Shown here piece by piece: positions 17,178-28,200 of a stretch of 43,342 bases of DNA (the stretch's first letter is position 1; each line of letters opens with the position of its first letter). The notes beneath the pieces are model-generated. The model ran no database searches. It saw only the letters and a program-made list of their open reading frames with translations, and was not told the origin of the DNA. The translations under genes were made by a program, and so were the position numbers. This DNA is from Ruminococcus sp. JC304 (GTDB lineage Bacteria > Bacillota > Clostridia > Lachnospirales > Lachnospiraceae). The DNA is taken from the NCBI GenBank assembly GCA_000285855.2, contig HE978651.1, positions 1,630,667-1,674,008 on the forward strand, given 5' to 3'.

Positions 17178-17762
17178 TTACAATAATACCCCCATATATC
17201 TGCGAATCACATTGTCGACCCGGAACAGCTTTGCATATTCCATAAGTCGGTTCAGATCTTTATCTTTTCTGGAAACATATGTCTTCAGAACAGAGTTGAA
17301 ATCCTGTGCTTCAATACTGCTCCTGCTTCTTATCAGGTCACAAATCGTCCGTTCCAGATCATACATTGGAATCATATTTCCGTCATTGTCTTTCACAATG
17401 ATCTTTCCGACATCCAGTAATTCCTTTTTTACCGTATATACTTTACAACTTCCATCCGCTGTAAGTCGATGCGCATTATAGCCGCTGTATATGGTAAATG
17501 TGTGGACAAACGGTTCTCTGTCTGTCAGACCATAATAATAAAAAGCTTCATCATGTGAAAAAACAGCATTCGGGCATCTTTTGTGAAGCACATATAACTC
17601 ATCAACCCAATCTGATTTCGCAGAATACATACCACGGCTGACCGGCTCCAATCCGTATTCTCGAACATATTTGTAAAACTTAAATTTTGAAATTCCAGAT
17701 TTTTCCGCAATTCTCGGCGTAAGGTAATCATGATATTGAATTAATCTTGTCATCTCATCCAT
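17178..17762 (-). CDS. AbiEi-type antitoxin / autorepressor
   Basis: 194 aa, full length for a short AbiEi. N-terminal winged helix (TPRIAEKSGISKFKFYKYVR), SRGMYS, PNAVFSHDEAFYYYGLTDR and the family block YDLERTICDLIRSRS. In type IV systems AbiEi counters the AbiEii nucleotidyltransferase without binding it and represses the operon through inverted repeats (family knowledge). Here the promoter and two inverted repeats directly upstream are intact, so autoregulation probably persists although the partner toxin has lost its catalytic region. Confidence 0.85.
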   Translation of the reverse strand: MDEMTRLIQYHDYLTPRIAEKSGISKFKFYKYVREYGLEPVSRGMYSAKSDWVDELYVLHKRCPNAVFSHDEAFYYYGLTDREPFVHTFTIYSGYNAHRLTADGSCKVYTVKKELLDVGKIIVKDNDGNMIPMYDLERTICDLIRSRSSIEAQDFNSVLKTYVSRKDKDLNRLMEYAKLFRVDNVIRRYMGVLL

Positions 17763-17778
17763 AGAATCACCATCCTTC

Positions 17779-17864
17779 CGTGCTTATATTGTAATCGAAA
17801 TAAGCACGATAGTCAAGCAAAATCAAATGAGCGTGCTTATTTCATGTTTAATATATGCACGCTC
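17779..17864 (-). promoter_or_regulatory. abiE promoter with two inverted-repeat operators
   Basis: Minus-strand TTGACT (17816-17811), 17-bp spacer, TACAAT (17793-17788). IR1 is CGTGCTTAT (17779-17787) with ATAAGCACG (17800-17808), spanning the -10 box and spacer. IR2 is GAGCGTGC (17829-17836) with GCACGCTC (17857-17864) upstream of -35 and reuses the CGTGCTTAT half-site at 17832-17840. Two inverted repeats on the promoter is the arrangement known for AbiEi. Confidence 0.8.
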
Positions 17865-17952
17865 GTCGAATTTTGTTCTGTCAAAATTTATCAAATTATC
17901 ATGTGAACTTCCAGTTTTTTTCACCTAAATCGAATGTCTCTATATCTATGAC

Positions 17953-18146
17953 TTGCTTGATTCGGTTAACCTTTTATTTTCTTTTTTACATCATCCTGTC
18001 CATAGCTTATGATGACAGAACCAGATAAAACACTGGTGGATGCAAACTCAAAATACGCCAATAGTTTTTTCTTCATACCAATTTCTCCTCAAAAGTTTGT
18101 GGAAATTATTATACTATATTGGACAACATTCGAAAAGAAATTTTTT
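17953..18146 (-). repeat. Shrunken duplicate of the 10.2-12.8 kb locus
   Basis: Left part (TTGCTTGATTCGGT, then the 3' end of the 124-aa gene) matches 10198-10212 and ~10273-10303 with the terminator between them removed. From 17996 it jumps to sequence matching 12692-12849, the 5' end, ribosome site and promoter of the transglutaminase gene. Two internal deletions have therefore fused the start of the upstream gene to the end of the downstream gene. Confidence 0.85.
17966..18076 (-). CDS. 36-aa chimeric signal-peptide-like ORF in the relic
   Basis: ATG at 18076 with GAGGAG upstream and the copied -10 box (18113-18108). It reads MKKKLLAYFEFASTSVLS then GSVIISYGQDDVKKKIKG-stop: the transglutaminase signal peptide joined to the tail of the 124-aa protein (DDVKEKMKS). 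Relative to the parent there is one 9-bp deletion and one 3-bp insertion, both keeping frame. It could be a dead relic that happens to stay open, or a small expressed membrane-active peptide; undecided. Confidence 0.4.
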   Translation of the reverse strand: MKKKLLAYFEFASTSVLSGSVIISYGQDDVKKKIKG

Positions 18147-18271
18147 CACCCGTGTAGTCCAAAATTGAAGAGTTCACTGGTCAAGCAGATATTCGCAATA
18201 TTATGGTACATAAGCCATAAATATACATGTGTTTTCTGAAATACTTTCTCAATATCTCCCCAATTACCCTC

Positions 18272-18300
18272 TTGCATTTCAGTAGAAGTTAGAATATACT
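18272..18300 (+). promoter_or_regulatory. Promoter of eno
   Basis: TTGCAT (18272-18277), 17-bp spacer, TATACT (18295-18300). Start near 18307 leaves a leader of about 155 nt before the eno ATG. Confidence 0.6.
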
Positions 18301-18336
18301 AACCACAAGAGTTAGATATCATAAACTCTAGCGTGA

Positions 18337-19764
<1,428 letters not shown>

Positions 19765-19911
19765 ACAAACTATAGCAATCTTCGTAAATAACGCATACCA
19801 TAAATAAACCTTTAAAATGCAAAATGGTTTTAATTTCTGCAAACAGTAGAAAACAGCGGCCTTATCGACCGCTGTCAAAAAAGTCAAAAGAATTTACATA
19901 TTTATTTCCGT

Positions 19912-19962
19912 ACAAAAATCCCTGCCAAGTCGGTATGATTGTCATATACCGGCTGACAGGGA
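19912..19962 (-). terminator. Orphan terminator after the Fn3 relic
   Basis: Long stem with TCCCTG (19919-19924) pairing CAGGGA (19957-19962) and GTCGGTAT pairing ATACCGGC inside, followed on the minus strand by TTTTTG (19918-19913). It lies 7 bp after the stop of the Fn3 relic. Confidence 0.7.
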
Positions 19963-19968
19963 AAAATC

Positions 19969-20034
19969 TTATTTCACTTTCACTTTTCTAATTTTGCTCC
20001 AACCAGAATAATATCTCTTTCCGTTTGCTGTTTT
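19969..20034 (-). pseudogene. C-terminal scrap of an Fn3-type surface protein
   Basis: The minus-strand frame reads KTANGKRYYSGWSKIRKVK then VK-stop, bounded upstream by an in-frame TAG. It resembles the C-terminus of the transglutaminase-like protein (TNGKKIYSSWSSVKGKTSK) and of many Lachnospiraceae secreted proteins that end in Fn3 domains. Only ~21 codons remain; the rest of the gene is gone. Confidence 0.5.
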
Positions 20035-20089
20035 CTATACAGATATAATTTGTATGACAAAAGAAGATTATGTGTGATAGAGCCGCCTG

Positions 20090-21403
20090 TTATTCCAAAA
20101 GAAAGTCAAGTGCTCTAATGATTTTGATTCCGTCTTGTGTTTGAGTAAGATTGCATTCCAAGGCAATCACTATCTTTTCATAGCTATCACGAATCTTACG
20201 CAGCGGTGCAAGCTCTCGCTCTCTCGTTTCCGGGGCATTCATTGATTCGGTAACCTGGATATATTTTTTCTCGTCTACTTTCGTAGCAATAAAATCGACT
20301 TCCTGATTGTCGATTTTTCCAATAGAAACATCATAACCACGGCGTAACAGTTCAAAGTAGATGATATTCTCCAAAATATGTCCGCTGTCACCATCACGAT
20401 AGCCCAACAGATAATTTCGCAACCCAATATCAACAATATAGTATTTGCCCAGGGTGCGCAGATACTCCTTGCCCTTTATATCAAATCGTTTGATTTCATA
20501 GAAAATATAGGCTTCTGTCAAAGCTTCGATATACGCCTGAATCGTCTGTACGGCAGGCTTTGTTTTTCGGGTTCCATTTTCCAAAAGTCCCTCATTGACT
20601 AAGGTGTTTCCAATAGAGGTGGCAGAAGTGTTATTGCCAATATTGTCCGCCAAAAACAAGATGATTTTTTTCAGAAGCACCGGGTCAGTAATATTTCGCT
20701 GTCCCTTGCGCTTTTCCCGTTCCAGAATGTCATTGATAACAGTAGCAGAATAAACACCGTCTAACGCAACTGTCACCCGGTCAATTTCTAATCCTACATC
20801 AGCAAGCATAGGCATACCACCAAATCTGGCGTAAGCATCAAAAAGTTCTTTTACATCATATGTTTCTCCCTCTGCATCTGTAATCCGCTTTCTGAAACCA
20901 CCTGCAGGTGACTTCCGTTCCGTCAGGATATAGCCATGAAAGTCCAGAAATTCTCTAAAAGATAGTGGCAAGACTTTAATTTCCACATATCGTCCAGATA
21001 GATAAGTGGAAAGTTCAGAAGAAAGCAGATAAGCATTGGATCCTGTGATATATATATCGCAATCGAAATCTACTCGGAAAGAGTTTACTGCATTTTCCCA
21101 ACCATGCACTTTCTGTACCTCATCAAAGAAGAGGTATGTCCGTTTATTAGGGCAAATGCGTGCTTTGACGTATTCATAGAATCCTCTTGCATCCATATCC
21201 GGAATGCCCATAGACTCAAAGTTCATTTCAATAATCTGGTCATCGGTCACTCCAGTATCCCGCAAATGCTCTGCCATCAGCTTCATTAAGCTAGACTTTC
21301 CGCAACGTCGGATACCAGTCATGACTTTAATCATTTCTGTATCTTGAAATGCAATAATCCGATTCAGATAGAGATCACGTTTTCGTAATATTGTTTTTTG
21401 CAT
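20090..21403 (-). CDS. AAA ATPase with DUF4143 C-terminal domain
   Basis: 437 aa. Walker A TGIRRCGKSS (29-38), Walker B YLFFDEVQ (90-97), sensor-like ITGSNAYLLSSELSTYLSGR, then a DUF4143 region with LGKYYIVDIGLRNYLLG and a PD-(D/E)XK-like end (ENIIYFELLRRGYDVSIGKI, QEVDFIA, KYIQV). This family is common and multicopy in gut Clostridia and Bacteroidetes; its biological role is not established. ATG at 21403 has AAAGGCGG upstream. The neighbours give no functional hint; it may travel with mobile segments. Confidence 0.9.
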   Translation of the reverse strand: MQKTILRKRDLYLNRIIAFQDTEMIKVMTGIRRCGKSSLMKLMAEHLRDTGVTDDQIIEMNFESMGIPDMDARGFYEYVKARICPNKRTYLFFDEVQKVHGWENAVNSFRVDFDCDIYITGSNAYLLSSELSTYLSGRYVEIKVLPLSFREFLDFHGYILTERKSPAGGFRKRITDAEGETYDVKELFDAYARFGGMPMLADVGLEIDRVTVALDGVYSATVINDILEREKRKGQRNITDPVLLKKIILFLADNIGNNTSATSIGNTLVNEGLLENGTRKTKPAVQTIQAYIEALTEAYIFYEIKRFDIKGKEYLRTLGKYYIVDIGLRNYLLGYRDGDSGHILENIIYFELLRRGYDVSIGKIDNQEVDFIATKVDEKKYIQVTESMNAPETRERELAPLRKIRDSYEKIVIALECNLTQTQDGIKIIRALDFLLE

Positions 21404-21474
21404 AAAGGAAACACCGCCTTTCGCTTAAAAATATAACATAAACCTCTAAAAAAATCAAGTTTATAGAATTGATA

Positions 21475-21615
21475 CTAAAAACTTTTGCTTTCAAGAAGTT
21501 TGTAACATAATGCGTTTTCTTGTCGATATGCGTCTATCATATAAATCGGCTCGTTAATAGCGAATCGTATATATTGTTCGTTACATTTTAACAACCGTAG
21601 CAAGAATTCCCTCAC
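21475..21615 (-). other. Unassigned open frame between capF and the DUF4143 ATPase
   Basis: In the 334-bp gap 21404-21737 one minus-strand frame stays open from about 21745 to a TAG at 21475. It has protein-like composition (EFLLRLLKCNEQYIRF, YMIDAYRQENALCYKLLE) but no ATG near its start; a GTG at 21615 is possible. I do not recognise it. It is probably the tail of a gene whose front was lost next to capF. Confidence 0.3.
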
Positions 21616-21737
21616 CTCTATGCCAGTCTTCTTGCTGTGTAATTTTAGAAAACCAAATCTTGAAATCCCTTGAAATTCTGTGGTACGAATTACTGCACTA
21701 TGAATTACTGCAATGCGATTTACTTGCTCATTTGTTC

Positions 21738-22934
21738 CTATACTATCTCAAAGAAGGTATCCGGTCGTTCCGGATCAAACACTTCATTGCAGGTCATAAC
21801 CGTAACCAGATCTTCGGTATGGGACAAATTAATAATATTATGAGTCCATCCGGGAATCATGTAGATAGCTTCGATCTTATCTCCACTTACCTCAAATTCC
21901 ACAGTCTCTCCGGTATTGATATTCCTCTCCTGGATCAGGCCATGTCCATGCACTACAATAAACTGTTCCCACTTGGAATTATGCCAGTGCTGGCCCTTGG
22001 TGATTCCCGGTTTACTGATATTAATGGAAACCTGGCCGCAATCCTGAGTATGTACCAGCTCAGTAAAAGAACCTCTGTCATCACAGTTCATTTTCATGGC
22101 ATATTTAAACTTGTCTGTAGGAAGATAGGAAAGATACAGGGAAAAAAGCTTCTTTGCAAAAGAACCCGCCGGCATTTTCGGCATCATCAAGTTTACTGGC
22201 TGTTGCTTAAACTGCTCCAGCAGATCCACAATCTCACCTAATGTTACCTTGTGAGTCACCGGCACACAACAATACTTCCCGTCTTCTTTCAGAACAGTCT
22301 CCACACCGTCAAATTCACAGTGCTGCTCTCTTCCCTCCAGCAGATCAAACATTCCTTCCACCAGATCATCAATATACAACAGCTCCAGTTCAGTAGACCT
22401 GTCATTCACAGTAAAAGTTTCATCATTAGCCACTGCCCAGCAGAAGGTAGATACAGCAGAATTATACTTCGGTCTGGAATGTCCCATCAGATTGGGGAAA
22501 CGGTAAACAGCAACCTTCGCCCCGGTTTCCTGCCCGTACTGAAAAAACAGCTCCTCTCCTGCCTTCTTGGAACGTCCATATTCTGAATTGCCAAACCGTC
22601 CTGCCAAAGTTGCCTGAATAGAGGAAGACAACATGATGGGAGCCTTATTGTTATATTTTTTTAAAGTATCCAGAAGCTGGGAAGCAAAACCGAAATTTCC
22701 CTTCATGAAATCCTCCGGATTCTCAGGACGGTTGACCCCTGCCAGATTGAACACAAAATCCGCAGACTTACAATACTCATCCAGCGCTTTTACTGAAGAA
22801 TCCAGATCATACTCATAGATTTCACCTATGGAAATTCCCGGTCTTGTTCTGTTTTTATTGTCTCTGATATTCTTTAAATTATTGACAAGAGCTGTCCCTA
22901 CCATGCCCTTTGCGCCTGTCACCAGTATATTCAT
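21738..22934 (-). CDS. CapF/FnlB-type UDP-sugar reductase (SDR plus cupin)
   Basis: 398 aa bifunctional enzyme of UDP-N-acetyl-L-fucosamine synthesis. N-terminal extended SDR: GAKGMVG (7-13), VFNLAGVNRPEN, LSSSIQ, and catalytic Tyr119/Lys123 (YGRSK). C-terminal cupin (~285-398) with GITKGQHWHNSKWEQF and PGWTHNIINL supplying the metal-binding histidines. Matches the architecture of S. aureus CapF (369 aa). Last of three genes read CapE-CapG-CapF. Segments of this gene occur as relics at 13015-13106 and 43197-43290. Confidence 0.93.
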   Translation of the reverse strand: MNILVTGAKGMVGTALVNNLKNIRDNKNRTRPGISIGEIYEYDLDSSVKALDEYCKSADFVFNLAGVNRPENPEDFMKGNFGFASQLLDTLKKYNNKAPIMLSSSIQATLAGRFGNSEYGRSKKAGEELFFQYGQETGAKVAVYRFPNLMGHSRPKYNSAVSTFCWAVANDETFTVNDRSTELELLYIDDLVEGMFDLLEGREQHCEFDGVETVLKEDGKYCCVPVTHKVTLGEIVDLLEQFKQQPVNLMMPKMPAGSFAKKLFSLYLSYLPTDKFKYAMKMNCDDRGSFTELVHTQDCGQVSINISKPGITKGQHWHNSKWEQFIVVHGHGLIQERNINTGETVEFEVSGDKIEAIYMIPGWTHNIINLSHTEDLVTVMTCNEVFDPERPDTFFEIV

Positions 22935-22959
22935 TATTTTCCAACCCTTTCTGTCAGTC

Positions 22960-24141
22960 TTACTCAGACTCTTTTCTCCAGACCATTTTGTTGACTACAC
23001 CTGTATAGCTCTGGATGATTTTCACAACCTTTGAGCTTACATTTTCCTCAATATAATCCGGTACCGGAATACCGTAATCACCGGCCCGGTTCATCTCAAC
23101 TGCTGTATCTACAGACTGCAGAAGCCCCTTCTCATCAATACCGGACAAAATAAAGCAGGCTTTATCCAGTGCCTCAGGACGTTCTGTAGAAGTACGAATA
23201 CAGACAGCAGGGAACGGATGTCCCACAGAGGTAAAAAAGCTGCTCTCTTCCGGAAGAGTTCCTGAATCAGAAACCACTGCAAAGGCATTCATCTGCAGAC
23301 AATTATAATCATGAAAGCCTAATGGCTCATGCTGAATCACTCTGGAATCCAATTTGAAGCCAGTTGACTCGATTCTCTTGCGAGAACGGGGATGGCAGGA
23401 ATACAGAATGGGCATATCATATTTCTCAGCCATCTTGTTAATGGCACTGAACAAACTAAGGAAATTTTTCTCCGTATCAATATTTTCTTCCCTGTGCGCA
23501 GAAAGAAGAATATATCTTCCTTTTTCCAGTCCAAGTCTGCTGTGAATATCAGAAGATTCGATCTCAGCCAGATTGTTGTGCAGAACCTCTGCCATAGGAG
23601 AACCTGTTACATAGGTACGCTCTTTGGGAAGTCCGCAATCTGCCAGATAACGGCGGGCATGCTCAGAATAAGCCATATTTACATCTGAAATAATATCTAC
23701 AATACGGCGGTTGGTTTCCTCCGGCAGACACTCATCCTTACAGCGGTTACCTGCCTCCATATGGAAAATCGGGATATGCAGACGCTTGGCACCAATAACC
23801 GATAAACAGGAGTTGGTATCTCCCAGAACCAGCACTGCATCTGGCTTAATCTCTGCCATCAGTTTATAACTCTGTGCAATAATATTCCCACAGGTTTCAC
23901 CCAGATCCTCACCTACAGCATTAAGATAAACCTCCGGATCCTCCAGCTTCAGATCCTTAAAAAATACACCGTTCAGATTATAATCATAATTCTGTCCGGT
24001 ATGCGCCAGGATCACATCAAAATATTTCCGGGTTTTATTGATCACTGCCGCCAGACGGATGATCTCCGGTCTGGTTCCCACAATGATCAGAAGCTTCAAT
24101 TTACCATTCTCTTTCCATTTCACATTTTCATATTTACCCAT
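22960..24141 (-). CDS. UDP-N-acetylglucosamine 2-epimerase family, CapG/FnlC type
   Basis: 393 aa GT-B-fold epimerase. Motifs: LLIIVGTRPEIIRLAAVI, HTGQNYDYNL, GDTNSCLSVIGAKR, HMEAGNRCKDECLPEETNRR, LSAHREENID, SDSGTLPEESSFF and CIRTSTERPEA. The ETNRR and SDSGT blocks are typical of WecB/CapG. In the UDP-L-FucNAc pathway it makes the last C2 epimerisation. It sits between the CapE and CapF genes with 15-25 bp gaps, one operon. Confidence 0.93.
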   Translation of the reverse strand: MGKYENVKWKENGKLKLLIIVGTRPEIIRLAAVINKTRKYFDVILAHTGQNYDYNLNGVFFKDLKLEDPEVYLNAVGEDLGETCGNIIAQSYKLMAEIKPDAVLVLGDTNSCLSVIGAKRLHIPIFHMEAGNRCKDECLPEETNRRIVDIISDVNMAYSEHARRYLADCGLPKERTYVTGSPMAEVLHNNLAEIESSDIHSRLGLEKGRYILLSAHREENIDTEKNFLSLFSAINKMAEKYDMPILYSCHPRSRKRIESTGFKLDSRVIQHEPLGFHDYNCLQMNAFAVVSDSGTLPEESSFFTSVGHPFPAVCIRTSTERPEALDKACFILSGIDEKGLLQSVDTAVEMNRAGDYGIPVPDYIEENVSSKVVKIIQSYTGVVNKMVWRKESE

Positions 24142-24156
24142 TACACAGCCCTCACA

Positions 24157-25173
24157 TTATTTACTATTCATTTTTGCCAGTTCTTCCTGAATATAAGACA
24201 GAGATGCAATCTTTGCCTTAGTCTCTTCCAGGTTCAGGCGGCGGGTGTTATTGGAGTTAAATTCTGTCAGAATATTACGTTTCTCGTCACCCTCTTTGAA
24301 ATATTTGTCATAGTTCAGGCCACGGTTATCTGCAGGTACACGGTAAAAGTTCCCCATATCCACAGCCTTGGCACATTCCTCATTGGTAAGCAGAGTTTCA
24401 TACATCTTCTCACCGTGACGGATACCGATCACCTTGATCTCCTCTTTATTTCCTCCAAACAATTCACAAACAGCCTCTGCCTGAGTCTGGATTGTGCATG
24501 CAGGAGCCTTCTGAATCAACAGATCTCCATTCTCTCCATGCTCAAAAGCAAAAAGAACCAGATCCACAGCCTCCTCCAGTGACATGATAAAACGGGTCAT
24601 GGATGGTTCTGTGAGAGTAATAGGATTTCCCTGTTTAATCTGTTCGATCCACAGAGGAATAACAGAACCGCGGCTGCACATTACATTTCCATAACGAGTA
24701 CAGCAAATCTTTGTCTTGCCTGACATCCTGGATCTGGCAACAGCCACCTTCTCTTCCACTGCCTTACTGATACCCATGGCATTGATCGGATAAGCAGCCT
24801 TATCTGTAGAAAGGCAGATTACACTCTCCACTCCCTCCTCAATAGCAGCTGTGAGAACATTATCGGTGCCGATTACATTGGTACGCACAGCCTCCATAGG
24901 GAAAAACTCACAGGAAGGAACCTGCTTCAATGCAGCTGCATGGAAAATATAATCCACCCCATGCATGGCGCCCTTGACAGATTCCAGACTGCGCACATCT
25001 CCTATGTAAAACTTAATCTTATCCGCAACCTCCGGCATCCTGGCCTGGAAATCATGACGCATATCATCCTGCTTCTTCTCATCACGGGAAAAAATACGAA
25101 TCTCCCCGATATCAGTTTTCAAGAAACGGTTCAAAACCGCATTTCCGAAGGAACCTGTACCTCCGGTGATCAT
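24157..25173 (-). CDS. CapE/FnlA-type UDP-GlcNAc 4,6-dehydratase/5-epimerase (start probably disturbed)
   Basis: 338 aa from the ATG at 25173. First enzyme of UDP-L-FucNAc synthesis. Motifs: GGTGSFG (4-10), IFSRDEKKQDDMRH, HAAALKQVPSCEF, LSTDKAAYPINAMGISK (Met133...Lys137 replacing the usual SDR Tyr, as in inverting dehydratases). Family members normally have about 7 more residues, the first strand of the Rossmann fold. The matching codons (LFTDKTL) exist upstream in frame, but the well-placed ATG with AAGGAG is one base out of frame because of a GGG run at 25199-25201. See the leader ORF and the finding. Confidence 0.88.
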   Translation of the reverse strand: MITGGTGSFGNAVLNRFLKTDIGEIRIFSRDEKKQDDMRHDFQARMPEVADKIKFYIGDVRSLESVKGAMHGVDYIFHAAALKQVPSCEFFPMEAVRTNVIGTDNVLTAAIEEGVESVICLSTDKAAYPINAMGISKAVEEKVAVARSRMSGKTKICCTRYGNVMCSRGSVIPLWIEQIKQGNPITLTEPSMTRFIMSLEEAVDLVLFAFEHGENGDLLIQKAPACTIQTQAEAVCELFGGNKEEIKVIGIRHGEKMYETLLTNEECAKAVDMGNFYRVPADNRGLNYDKYFKEGDEKRNILTEFNSNNTRRLNLEETKAKIASLSYIQEELAKMNSK

Positions 25174-25180
25174 AAGTGTT

Positions 25181-25204
25181 TTATCTGTAAATAAATAATC
25201 CCAT
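25181..25204 (-). CDS. 7-codon leader ORF before capE
   Basis: ATG at 25204 behind a strong AAGGAG site encodes MGLFIYR and stops at 25181, seven bases before the capE ATG at 25173. It looks like the true capE start thrown out of frame by one extra G. As it stands, capE would depend on re-initiation. Confidence 0.45.
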   Translation of the reverse strand: MGLFIYR

Positions 25205-25266
25205 TTTTGTTATTCTCCTTGTTTAAAAATATTTATTTTTGTAATTCCTGTAAAGATATTGAATCA

Positions 25267-28200
25267 TTACGGGTTTTTGTCAAAATGAATATTCCTGATC
25301 TCAGTAAATTCATCTTTACATTCACTGACCTGTTTCCAGGCTCCGATTATATTAACCCGAATATTTCTTCTGTAGAGTTCTCTGGCAATTCTGCACCCAA
25401 TCATCCGGCACTGCAGCTTATAAATTGCCCGTCTCTCTGAATCTGTTTTCCGGATCTGAGTTTCTTCCTGGCATTTTGTCAAACTGTTCAATAAAGGCTT
25501 AAGTTTCCAGTCTAGAGGTATTTGAACAGCAATCAGTGATTCACAAAGTCTCCAGACAGCCTGGCTTTGATATAATTCATTACTCATTGTTCTGTATACA
25601 ATTACTGAAAAAAGGATTTCCGAATATTGGGATAATGTTACATTATCCCGAATATGAAACTGATGCTGATACACTTCATTATAGAAATCAATAAAAAGCT
25701 CCAGGTCATTTTCATCACATAGCCATAATTCCTGTTGAAAGTCATCAAGTACGGACTTCTCTTTTTTGACAAATACTGCCTCTACCATATCAATTGCTGC
25801 GGGATGACTATAGCCGTCCTTTAATTCTGTAAAATAATCAGTAATTGCTTCATATTCTGCCCGGGACAGTTCACTTTCAGATTTATCCTGTAAAAACAGA
25901 CATTCCAATGCAATAAAAAAGCTCTGAGAAATTCGCAATTTTACAACATAATACCCCAGGTTGTTCCATTTTCTGTTGGCTGTTACCAGATCCTTTAACA
26001 TGCGGAACAATCTTTCTATATCAATTGTTTGAATAGAAAATTCCTTTATAACATCTATCAGACATTCATAGTGATGTTGATTAAATGCCAACCCTTTTAG
26101 GTTTGAATCTTTTTCTATTTTCTTCAGTGTGTCCTCATACACTTCGTTTTTCTTTTCACTGTATTTCTGAGGGTCAAACCGATATAACCACCATTTATCA
26201 TATATATCCTGAGAGTTTTCTATTATCCGGCACAGGTAGTTTCTGTCTTCATCATTCAGCAGAATTAATTTATCTAAATTACGCAGACGATTCATTGCTG
26301 CTTCGCTGTCCTTATCAGGGTCCTCAACCCATTGCCTGATCTGGTACATAGTTCTGTTGTATATTTTCAAATCAAGGTTTTGCTTTTCATTTGGTATATC
26401 TACCAGAAAAACCGGATCATAATACCCTGTCGTTTGATCTCTTCCCATTGGCAGCTGCAGAAGTTTTTCCAATTTTTCATTTTGCTTTTCAACGGAATAT
26501 GCACTAAATATACCCTTGAATAAATTTCCCACTTCTTTAAACATGATTGAAGCATCACTCAGGCACAGTTCCACAGCTTTGTCATATAATTGGTCAAGCA
26601 TAGATTCTGAGCATTTATAACATAAACGGGAAAGAATAATGGGAAGTATGGCTGCAGACTGATCATAAATGGATCTGCTCCAAAATGAATTTTTGCTTTT
26701 TATATTCTGGCTTACGGTATTCCAGAAAGTCAGATAATCCGTTGTAATAGCATCTGCATTTTCCTGGGGCAATTCAGCTAAACTGGCTCTGCCAAACAAA
26801 ACATCTACATGTTTACTATCTCTCGCAATCAATATCTGCATCAGTGACCAGTGGGAATAGTAGTTGGCCAAATAGCGCAGGGAAGGAAACAATCCTTTTG
26901 TATTGCTTACGCTATTTACCCGAAATGGATGCCCGGTCAGCTCCAGAAATCTCCAATATTCCAATGCATAAAAAATATTTTGATTATTCTCACCAAAATT
27001 CATGGTAAAGGTAGTAGATAGATCAAAATTATCGTTTTCTTCAAAGCGTTCCTTCGGTTCGTTAATTTCGTTTAAATGATAGCAATATTTATCATTTTCA
27101 TTCCACCAGGAGAGAACATTGTCATTTAAGCAGCGTTCCAGATCATCGGATGATATTTTCCAGTTTCCCTGTCGAATATAATTGATCAATGACACAATAC
27201 TTTCTTCAACAGAAACTAAATATTCGTTGTCATTTTCCTTGATCAACTGCTTCCTTACCTGGATCAATGCACCGGACAACAGTCTCCCAGCCTTTGTGGT
27301 CTCACCAATAAATACATACATATTCGCTTTTATCAGAGCCCAGTAAGCATCTCCGCTTAAAAGCTTCCAGTTCTCTAACATACCGGTCAGCTCTTTTGCC
27401 TCAAATCGGAAAAGATACTTCCAGCAATCACATGCATATAAAAACTGTCTGCGGTCATAATCCAGTTTTTCTTTTTCTATTTTTTCATAACACTCATCAT
27501 ACAATTTCCATTGTGCCTGTTCTCTGAATGCACGTAGTAGCTGCAGATATATTTCCTGCTTTTTGAAAAAACATTGGGATTTCTTCTGTTTCTCTGTGGG
27601 CTCTTCTGCTTCTATATTCACAATTTCCCAGAATCTCTCCACATACTGAGATAACAATGGTCTACCCGCAATATCCATAAAGCGGACAAGCTCATAGATA
27701 TAATCCAGCTGGTCTTCATATGGGAGATTTTCCAAACCGTCCATATTTGTAAACTGTTTTAAAGCATAATCAACTTTTGATTTCATTTTCCAGGGAAGAA
27801 AAATCCATCCCGGATAAGAAGTATTCAGTTGTTTCATACAAGCTGTCTTTTTCTTTATTTTTGAACGGGTGTCTACATCTAATTTCTGATAATCAAACCA
27901 GTTGCTTTTTTTTCGGTTTCCTTCTACATCAGAATTTAATTCTTTCAGAAAATTGCCCACTCGTTCCTCAATGCTCTTTTCAGGCCATAGGTCTTCCAGA
28001 TCAAGTACAATAATATTTCGGTCAAAAAGCAGCTTTCTCTTAGATTCCGGGATATGGGTAACGGATACCATGTAGATCATCTGCGAACTGCTTTTGCCAA
28101 GATTATCATGGATCCACCCTATCCATTTAATAAAATTAGGATCCTCACAGGAAAAACCTATCATACAGAACACATTTTCCAGCATTGCCTGCTGAACGGT

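Larger units (their letters stand above)
19765..20089. other. Gap after eno: hairpins and a dead Fn3 gene end
   Basis: No intact gene. ACAGCGG/CCGCTGT (19853-19875) is a hairpin 88 bp after eno without a good T tract on the plus strand, so it is only a weak eno terminator. The rest is the Fn3 relic and its terminator, listed separately. Confidence 0.5.
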
